From Branchiostoma belcheri (lineage: Eukaryota; Chordata; Leptocardii; Amphioxiformes; Branchiostomatidae): a stretch of 64,000 nt of DNA. The stretch lies in NCBI RefSeq assembly GCF_001625305.1, contig NW_017803884.1, positions 18,787 through 82,786 on the forward strand. The letters are read 5' to 3'. Of the stretch, positions 56,933-64,000 are shown one piece after another; within the stretch, counting starts at the first letter, position 1, and each line of letters opens with the position of its first letter. The position numbers were made by a program, and so were the translations under genes. The notes beneath the pieces were generated by a model, which saw nothing but the letters and a program-made list of their open reading frames with translations, ran no database searches and was not told the DNA's origin.

Positions 56933-57081
56933 ACATCCTCCAACAGATTTGTGCCTCCGATGACCACCTATCCCATTGAAGAAAATTTGAAGGCAGGGTG
57001 TTGTGTCCCAAACCGTGCCTGTCCCGTTCTGTGCCTGTTCATGTACAATGTGTCAAATGTCTTCTCATTCACCAATTACAG

Positions 57082-58501
57082 CTCCTGTCATCAGTCTGTC
57101 CTTTCGGGGGAAGAACCTGTGCCCGGTGGATGTGTGGTATCCACTGTATAGGCAGAGACGACACCCGGTGGAGAAGGTTGACCTGGACAGTGCAGCTGAC
57201 CTGGTTACAACATACACTGACTCGCCCACCTTTAACAGGTAACATTTTTTATATTGGTCAGATCTAGCACTGATTTCTCTTTAAAAGTAGGCATTGGCAA
57301 CTCTTAAAATTGACTTAGAGTTGATTTTTTTTTATCTCAGGTGATATTCCCTTAAGTATCGTGTAATTGACGGGCGAAACACTATCTGGCCACATCTGAC
57401 ACGGTGCACCGCGTCACGTCACTCGTGGTGCGTCACTCGCTCCTAGCCAGGGCCAGAGCGCTTAGCTAACTCGTTATCCCGCCCACCCTATCCACTTAAA
57501 TTTATCTGAATATTTACGTTATATTCATGTGTCCTCAGGCGGGGGCTAACCGCCAACACCCGGAGTCATGGTCTTTATTGAGTACTAAATGCAATGTATT
57601 GAGCATAGATAGTGAGGTTTAACAGGCAGGCTCGAGAAGTTAAAGTTCAACTGGGAGCAGCCAGCTCAGACAGACCAGCAGATAGCAGATCTAGAGAGGA
57701 GTCTGGCTTCCCCTATGTTGGTAAACATAAGGTCATGCGCTGCTCTGGACACGTGGCGCGGTCACATCAACATGCAATTGTCGGACATAAAAGTCCAGAA
57801 GTCGGTTACAAAAGACTACAAGTAAAAATATCAGACAGAATTCCCATCGATCACATCTGTCAAGTGCGTATGTGAGGGAAAGTCCCATAGGAAGGGTTGT
57901 GGGTGTATTTCAGATGCGTTCAACAGGCAAGCAAGAATTCCTTTTATTTTCTGCTTTGTCGTCTAAGCGGACAAGGACCCTGACGCCCTGAAGGCCATGT
58001 CAAGTCGCTGGATAAATACCACGGTCACGACGATGCTTGGAAAGACCCCAACACAAAAACATGTTCCTGTAAGACGTGCAAAAACAAAACCAAGCATTCA
58101 TGACAACAATATTTAGGGCGCCTTCAAGTACCACACATCAATAAGCAATATTTACAGTGCAGTAAGATTTGGGAAATTTAAAAAAATTGCCATAGCATTC
58201 AACATTGTGATTTTGACAAATGTGATTAATGACGTACTTCATAAATTTCAGGCTCCAAAACCTGCTAATAGAAAAGCGCAGACCACCCAAGACCTGCAAC
58301 AACACAGTCGGGAATCAGCACATGTCCATGAGTGACATGGACATGACAGAACTCTTTGGGAAAGTTCTACTAGGTGGATTCCTCCACACATCAGAAGAAA
58401 AACAGAAGCAAAACAAGGACTTGGAAGGGCCAAAGGAGTTCTTCATCCACGTACGTGACAAGATCCTCCAACTACCAGCACATCACAAGAACGAAGACTT
58501 G
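57082..58501 (+). other. Cluster of exon-like blocks, family unknown
   Basis: Open blocks with plausible splice sites: 57,082-57,238 (acceptor AATTACAG, donor GTAACA; SFRGKNLCPVDVWYPLYRQR), about 57,640-57,827 (WEQPAQTDQQIADLERSLAS, then RGHINMQLSD, donor GTAAAA), about 57,972-58,100 (DKDPDALKAMSSRWINTTVT) and about 58,250-58,501 (MTELFGKVLLGGFLHTS to KNEDL, donor GTAAGT). The last exon ends 50 bp before element B, so element B may sit in its intron. Phases between blocks were not all reconciled and I recognise no family. Confidence 0.35.
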
Positions 58502-58550
58502 GTAAGTTTTTTTCTTTCTACTTGATTTCACTCACCTACCTTCTGAATAA

Positions 58551-60254
58551 GGCCACACCAAGTAAATTTTATGGGTGACGTCCTTTGGAGACCCTAAATC
58601 TAATGCGAGAGGGCGAAAAAAAACAAGAAGGGCAGACATTGGTCATATACTTTCCGCGCCTACAGTAGTCTGCAGTATATTTTACAGACAAGTGTTGATT
58701 ATTTATCATCAAATTGAACCCTCTGTCCCTAAGCCACTTCTTTGAGACATCCAGCTAGGATACAAGGAGCATCTGCCTTCACATAAGCCTCTAGTATGAT
58801 CTTGATGTATCCCTTCTGTGGATCACACACCTCGTGCCACGGAATGAACTTGGGATACCCCCAGTCACCATCATTCTTGTAGGAGACATGATTTACTACC
58901 CTTATTGAATGTTTACCCCTGCCTTCTGTGGTATCAGCCGAAACTTGACTGATGCACGACAGGACCAGAAGCTGTTGGAATCGGCATCACACTTCAAGTA
59001 AAAGCCAAGAGTCTTCTTGTTTGGTGGCTGGCTTTTGGTGTCCTCTTCATACTTGGCCACTATTTTCCATGGCAGGTTACGGATAAAGATTGGGTTAGTG
59101 TACCGCCTCTCTAGCTCTTTGACTTCACTGAAGTTCTCCACAGTGAAATGAATGGTTGCCTCAGGTACTGACTCAATCTTCTCATGAATTTCTTCACCGA
59201 AAATGTTGCCCAGGGTGATTTCCTTCATTCCGCGAGGAGTATCTGCCTTCACATAGGCCTCCAGTATGATCTTGTCATCCTTGATGTATCCCTTCTGTGG
59301 ATCACACACCTCATGCCACGGCATGAAGCACGTAGTCCCCCAGCTCCTATCTTTGTTGTAGAAAATATGGTCAATATTACGTGTCAATGGCTGCACACCT
59401 ATCTTCTGAGGGATCAACCGCAGCTCAGCTGAAGCATGGCAGGACCAAAAGCTTTTGGACTCGGCATCACAATGAAGGAAGACAGCAAGGTTCTTGTTGG
59501 GTAGCCAGGCATAATTGAAGTCACCAGAGGGCTTGGCCAGTATTTTCCATGGGAGGTTTTGGATGAAGACTGCATGACTGAACTTCCTCTCTGTGACCTT
59601 ACTGACATTCTTCATGGTGAAACGAACAGTTGCCTGACTTTGAGGCTCTTCCTCCATCTCTTCGCTGTCAATGTTGTCAACGATGATCTCCTTCTCACCA
59701 CATGGAGCATCTGCCTTCACGTAGGCCTCCAGTATGATCTTGTCATCCTTGATGTATCCCTTCTGGGGATCACACACCTCGTGCCAAGGCATGAATTCCT
59801 TCCTCCCCCAGCTGCTCCCATTGTTGTAGAAATTCTGGTCAACCGTACGAATAAATTTCTTCACACCTTTCTTTTGAGGAATCAGCCGTAGCTCGGCTGA
59901 GGCATGGCATGACCACAAGCTTTTGGCATCAGCCTCGCATTTCAGGAAGACGGCAAGGTGCTTGTTGTAGGGAGGCTGGGGCACTTGCACGTCTCACAGT
60001 AGAACTTCATCTTCCGACTTCTTGGAACTATTGACAGGATTTTTTTCAGTGCCATTTTGTTTGTTTTTTCATTTTTGTTATCATTTTTTAACCAGGCACA
60101 GGCTTTCGGCGTTACGGGTTTCACGTCAATCTGATGATTTGCGGCACTGTCGTGACTCTTTGGTCATAGTAACAGGAAGCGGTTTTTTTTTCTAGGAACA
60201 GGCCAAAATCAATGCGCGCGCGGACGTCATCCATAAAATTTACTTGGTGTGGCC
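58551..60254 (-). mobile_element. Element B: DNA transposon with GGCCACACC ends, TAA target duplication
   Basis: Terminal inverted repeats GGCCACACCAAGTAAATTTT and their complement, flanked by TAA on both sides (58548-58550 and 60255-60257). The right end (CGCGCGCGGACGTCATCC) equals the left end of element A in reverse, and the left end (GTCCTTTGGAGACCCTAAAT) equals the right end of A, so B is the same family in the opposite orientation. At 1.70 kb it carries a captured MATH-domain sequence instead of a transposase. Confidence 0.87.
58740..59990 (-). CDS. Tandem MATH-domain protein (USP7-like) inside element B
   Basis: The 362-codon frame (59990 to 58902) holds a first MATH repeat lacking its N-terminal strands, a complete second repeat (ATVRFTMKNVS, IQNLPWKILAK, FWSCHASAEL, CFMPWHEVCDPQKGYI, KADTPRG) and most of a third. 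NLPWKI, SWSCHA and W-x-E-V-x-DP-x-KG-(F/Y)I are the signature of the USP7 N-terminal MATH (TRAF-like) domain, which binds short peptides in p53, MDM2 and similar partners. A one-base shift near 58,910 moves the third repeat into another frame that continues to about 58,740, with loss of a DDK triplet near 58,810. No ubiquitin protease domain is present. The three repeats are very alike, so they multiplied by duplication. Confidence 0.85.
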
Positions 60255-60257
60255 TAA

Positions 60258-60794
60258 TGTTCATTGCCTAAAGTGTATGTTAGCCACATGTATCATGACA
60301 GGTAATGGGTTTTTAGACTAGTAACACACTGTATGCTTATCACAATTACCTGGAGAATACTGTGAGGCACTAGTATATGCATTGCCTTTGTTTTGATGCA
60401 TTTTGGCAAAAAGAAATAAGAAAGACATTGTTTTTATAAATTGTTTCCAGATGAAACTTGGTTGTCCAATACAAATACATACATGGACGTTTTGCAGGTA
60501 AAATAGGAGATGACTGCAGTTATTTCTGGCACTGGTCCTCTTGCAGCACTATGTCATTGACTTGTAACTGTTTGCTGTACTGATTATTATCACTCGAACG
60601 AACACGTTAAATGTTTAATAAATTAAGGTTTCTAAGCTATTTCCTATCCTTAAGCCACTACAGTTGGTAACTTGGTAATTTTTTTTTTAATAGAAAATTA
60701 GTACCGGTAGTTTTTCATCTTACCTGCACCAGTGTAGGTTGACACAAAAGAAAGCATTTTACACCCTGTAAGCTGAACTGTTGTCTAATTTCAG
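60258..60794. other. No gene seen
   Basis: AT-rich DNA between element B and a transposase-like exon. No exon or repeat of note. Confidence 0.45.
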
Positions 60795-60926
60795 GATTTG
60801 AAGTGAGACCCCCTGGCATGGAGCCCTTTACATGTAAGGCATACCTAGTGGCCTGCACATGTGACCTGCAGGCCAAAGCACTTGTGATGAACATGGTGGC
60901 CCATAAAGGAATGCCAGGCCCTTAAA
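60795..60926 (+). pseudogene. tnp2-like transposase fragment
   Basis: After AATTTCAG an open block reads FEVRPPGMEPFTCKAYLVAC, then TCDLQAKALVMNMVAHKGMP and stops at TAA 60924-60926. D-x-(P/Q)-A-K-A followed by a helix with N-M is the tnp2-type motif also seen in the exon at 14,928. The stop falls where the Cys cluster is expected, so the copy is broken. Confidence 0.5.
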
Positions 60927-61289
60927 ACGGACCTAGTAGTACCCCAAACAAAAGGCAAATGTAATGATAGAACCATTGAATTATTATAGAGCCATTGAAT
61001 TATTATACGACAGCACACCATCACTATAATATAGTCACTAGCAGAACTGTTCGGGAAAGGTGGAAGCAGAAACTGCTTCAGTCAATGGACCGATTGAGGT
61101 GTCATTGTTTCTGCAAAATGAGGCACTAGAACAGTACCCAAATGCATTTTTTTTGTTAAAGACGTGGTCAAACGCTGTGAGGGACGAATCAACTGTCACA
61201 AAGTGAAAGATAAAAGATAACGCAGTAGAAATTCAGACCTTTTTAGAAGAAACAATTAGTGCAATGGAATTGTATCAGAGGCTTGAGTG

Positions 61290-62410
61290 CTTCAGTGTAA
61301 GGTATTTAAAGGCTGTGTGTCCTCCATGGTGTAACCAGTATTCCTTAAGTTTGGTGAACTGTATAGAAAAACGGGATGTTTGAGAAGTGTTAGTTAATAA
61401 CAGACAAATTCGAGCAAGGCCATGGTGATAAGCTCCCACTTGGACACTGTCAAAACAAAAACCGAACGCTACAAAAAAAGTCCTATACCTTACATGGTAG
61501 CACTACTTAATATGTCTTAGTCGTTTACCGAAATATTGTAAATAGTTTTTTATGCCTGCTGACTGTGGTCTTAATCTTCTTAAAAATGAATTTTTAGCCT
61601 TTATTGTAATAATGACAGATATTTTATTGATGATTGCTCCGAGAATATATTCCACACGATGTAAAGTATTATTAACTAGTTGATCGTAAGTACAGTAACT
61701 TTTATTCAAATATGAGTAATTTCAAATACCTGGCGAATTTCCGTGTAATAATGTTTTAGTGATTGAATATCAGTAAATCATGAGTTAACTATTGTATAAC
61801 CAGTGTAATTCAGCGCGCAATTTTGCGCGCTGCGAAACTGTGGTTTTTTTACTGTGAGAATGAAATAAACCAATCACTACTACTACCACATAATCTGCCA
61901 TCAAACTTAACAGATACTACTATGTCAGAGACAGAAGCAAAGGAAGACAGACGAGATGAACCCAACATTTTTACTTCGGATTCTGATACAGATTTAGCAA
62001 TCTATTCTGAAAGATTTTGAAATGATGTCAAACCATCTCCAAATTAGTGAGCAGGTATGTTCTGAGGGTAAAGAGTCAGTAGTAGTACAATCAGAGCAAA
62101 GAAAGAAGTCTGGACAAAGGAACAGGTCAAATGTTTTTGTTGTCTCTGAAACCTCTTCTGGCTCTTTATGTGATATTGATGCAAATTTAGATTGTGAGAG
62201 ACATGATGGGAGAGCACATCTATGCTGGGAGAGCCCATTGTAGAAATTTGTTTAAAACTAAAACTAAACACAAACTGTGGGAAAATTAGTTCAGGATCTG
62301 GACCATTACAGTCTGAAAGATCTCAAAGCAGAGTGTAACCAGCATTCCCGTAATCTTGTTCAATGTATAGAAAAACAGGATGTTTTACAAGTTTTATTTA
62401 ACAACCAAGG
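61290..62410. repeat. Direct ~90 bp duplication about 1.05 kb apart
   Basis: GTGTAACCAGTATTCCTTAA (61,330) and GTGTAACCAGCATTCCCGTA (62,335) begin matching segments that continue GTATAGAAAAACGGGATGTT/GTATAGAAAAACAGGATGTT. The second has an open reading (NLVQCIEKQDVLQVLFNNQG), so these may be duplicated exons of a transposon gene. Confidence 0.6.
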
Positions 62411-62559
62411 AAAAATTTAAAACTTTTCACATACATGTGGATCATCTGTACACAGTTTCTTCTCATATTTTGACAGTAATATTTACAAGGAAATTAAGAA
62501 TTCACCGGGTGGATTCACCAGACTCCCATCTACAAGAACCCACATGTAAGTCTAAACAG

Positions 62560-63540
62560 CATTTATGCAGACTGGTTTATGGTATGATCCTAAATATCAG
62601 CGAATCTTGAAGCAAGTTGAGGAAGCAATGACGCAAGTCCTCGACAAGGCCAGAACCCAAGCACGGGAACTGACATATTTACTTGACTTGAAAGTAAAAC
62701 ACCCAGGTATGTATTCTACATTTTATAAAAAGTATTAATTATATGCTCAATAAACAACACACATTTGTACATCAAACTTTTAAGTATACATTTGTACATT
62801 TACACTACTAGTATTTGAAAGGCATTTCTGAATTTTCTTGGATTTTCTGAATTTTCAGAGGGAACATTGCAGACATACAGGCGCTGGAAAACAGAGTACT
62901 GTACGATCCCTTCGTCCAAAGGGTTTGCTCCAGTAAGGACAAAGTTCCAACACTAACATGTTATACAAAAGAACAGTTGTGCCGGATCGGCAGGCATCAA
63001 TACAGTCTTGGCATTTGACAGACGTACAATCTCGGGGAGGTCCACGTCACAGTCAGTGCCTTTAAGCATCTTGCTGTTAAGCGTAGAGCCACAGGGGAGA
63101 ACCCGATCTTCCCAGGGCCAATGTTTATCCATGACAACTCAACTTCTTCATCTTATGCTGAGTTTTTCTGCCACATTTCTAGTCAGTTGGACACTGAGTA
63201 CCAGCCAGTTGTAGGCACGGACGACGAGCGAGGTATGCGGAAGGCTGTTCTGGCCGCTTTCCCCAACTGAGGCGCGCGTATCAGCTGCGTCAGGCATCTA
63301 AAGAGCAATGTGGCAGATTATCTGCGGGACACTGTAGGTATGGAAGCCTAACAGCGAAAAGACGGTGTAACATCTGCTACAAGCGACATGCTGTTTGAAA
63401 CCCTCCTAGATAACGCAAAAGATCAAGCTGCAGGGTTTCCAGTCTACCTCGACTACTTGGAGACGCGCGTTTAGCCTATCCTCCAAAGCTTCACCAGAAA
63501 TGATGTCCAATTTTGCTTGAGACATGTCAATAGAAAGACA
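62560..63540 (+). pseudogene. MULE-like transposase, decayed
   Basis: An upstream exon-like block (62,580-62,705; WYDPKYQRILKQVEEAMTQV) and a block after TTTCAG (62,860; GTLQTYRRWKTEY). The core at about 63,020-63,268 reads TYNLGEVHVTVSAFKHLAVK, GPMFIHDNSTSSSYAEFF and YQPVVGTDDERGMRKAVLAA then FPN and a stop; a following frame has RISCVRHLKSNVADYL. T-x-N-x-G-x-x-x-V-T, GP-x-x-x-H and VGTDxExxxxxAxxxxFP are the strand and catalytic-Asp pattern of MULE-type transposases of marine invertebrates. Three or more stops or shifts lie in the core, so it is dead. Confidence 0.65.
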
Positions 63541-63790
63541 TGATGATTTCGTGGACCACTATGTAAGTATCATGTTAAAAATGGGTTACTGGTCGTGATA
63601 ATATTCTCCTGTGTTATGTTTTTTTTTTAAATTTTATTTTTGACTGTATTCACCAAAAAATACTTGAATACAGACCACTCTGTGGTCAGTTGTTCTCCTG
63701 GTGGAGTTTACTTCGGGAGAGTTCAGTTTTACATTCTTGTTGAAGGCTATGAGTTAGCATACATCAAATGGTATGGAGCAGGGAGCAGGG

Positions 63791-64000
63791 ATGAGGAAAT
63801 TGAGTCTTAATGGTGATACGAGCTGGATGAACGGGCCGGAGCAGACTGCAACAGGAGAGAAGGGTCTCTCTAACGGTACTCATGTGTCTGGCGAGCCGGA
63901 GCAGACTGCAACAGGAGAGAAAGGTCTCTCTGACGGTACTCATGTGTCTGACGGGCCGGAGGAGACTGCAACAGGAGAGAAAGGTCTCTCTGACGGTACT
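63791..64000 (+). CDS. Reading frame with 20-residue tandem repeats, cut by the window end
   Basis: From ATG 63791 the frame is open to the last base. After MRKLSLNGDTSW come three units of (N/E/D)GPEQTATGEKGLS-(D/N)GTHVS, encoded by a 60-bp DNA repeat (units near 63,821, 63,881 and 63,941). Because the repeat length is a multiple of three, coding is preserved through expansion. No known domain. It is probably an exon of a low-complexity protein, or a minisatellite with a chance frame; the end lies outside the window. Confidence 0.45.
   Translation, partial: MRKLSLNGDTSWMNGPEQTATGEKGLSNGTHVSGEPEQTATGEKGLSDGTHVSDGPEETATGEKGLSDGT
63821..64000. repeat. 60-bp minisatellite, at least three copies
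   Basis: Units of GAGCAGACTGCAACAGGAGA followed by GGTCTCTCTGACGGTACTCA and TGTGTCTGACGGGCCG, differing at only about five positions in total. It runs to the window edge. Confidence 0.95.

Noticed and set aside
1-64000. tRNA, rRNA, snRNA genes, hammerhead ribozymes and CRISPR arrays
   Set aside because: Reading for B-box-like GGTTCRANNC, U1-like 5' ends and CTGATGA/GAAA cores gave nothing convincing; a covariance-model scan would be needed to exclude them, and CRISPR is not expected in an animal genome.

Overview
This is a eukaryotic, animal-type window. Coding blocks are short, bounded by GT/AG splice sites, and scattered through AT-rich non-coding DNA full of minisatellites and transposon debris. 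There are no operons, ribosome-binding sites or CRISPR arrays. The transposon types (Helitron with an RPA-like partner, DUF6570 and OTU proteins, DUF6589, tnp2-like, BEN and HIRAN-like families) and repeats carrying a CCAAGCAGAT core suggest an invertebrate deuterostome. I lean towards a lancelet (Branchiostoma); this is an inference from memory of similar genomes, not a search result. A 20-base N run at 24,024-24,043 marks an assembly gap.

Layout. 0.6-12.7 kb: a decayed autonomous Helitron (Rep, HUH endonuclease, PIF1-type helicase) and, on the same strand, an RPA-like gene with two A-run frameshifts; minisatellites sit between and after them. 14.9-19.6 kb: two tnp2-like exons with a 5'-truncated LINE in their intron, a second LINE of the same family in the other orientation, a four-exon Tc1/mariner-like transposase (minus strand), and a BEN-domain reading frame. 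20.7-22.0 kb: a compact four-exon gene with a HIRAN-like domain and a polyadenylation signal. 23.4-25.8 kb: CRE palindromes, a perfect inverted repeat around the gap, and a foldback element. 26.7-27.9 kb: a broken DUF6589 gene. 28.1-34.0 kb: tandemly duplicated DNA and a cleanly spliced gene joining a DUF6570-like region to an OTU protease domain, flanked by two inverted copies of a ~170 bp sequence. 34.5-34.8 kb: first coding exon of a galactose-3-O-sulfotransferase-like gene.

35-47 kb is mostly non-coding, with a transposase-like HTH exon at 44.3 kb and an ERH-like reading frame at 46.1 kb. 48.5-51.8 kb and 58.5-60.3 kb hold two copies, in opposite orientation, of one DNA transposon family (GGCCACACC termini, TTA/TAA target duplications). 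The first contains a nested 1.23 kb element with 9-bp target duplications and inverted subterminal arrays, plus a short spliced ORF. The second carries about three MATH domains resembling USP7. Between them lie a reading frame split by a LINE with a 13-bp target duplication, and piggyBac remnants. 60.8-64.0 kb: tnp2-like and MULE-like transposase debris, then a coding 60-bp repeat running off the window.

Most identifiable coding DNA is mobile-element derived. The best candidates for host genes are the HIRAN-like gene, the sulfotransferase exon, possibly the BEN and ERH-like frames, and perhaps the DUF6570-OTU gene. The main interest is gene capture and nesting inside transposons rather than one cooperating system.
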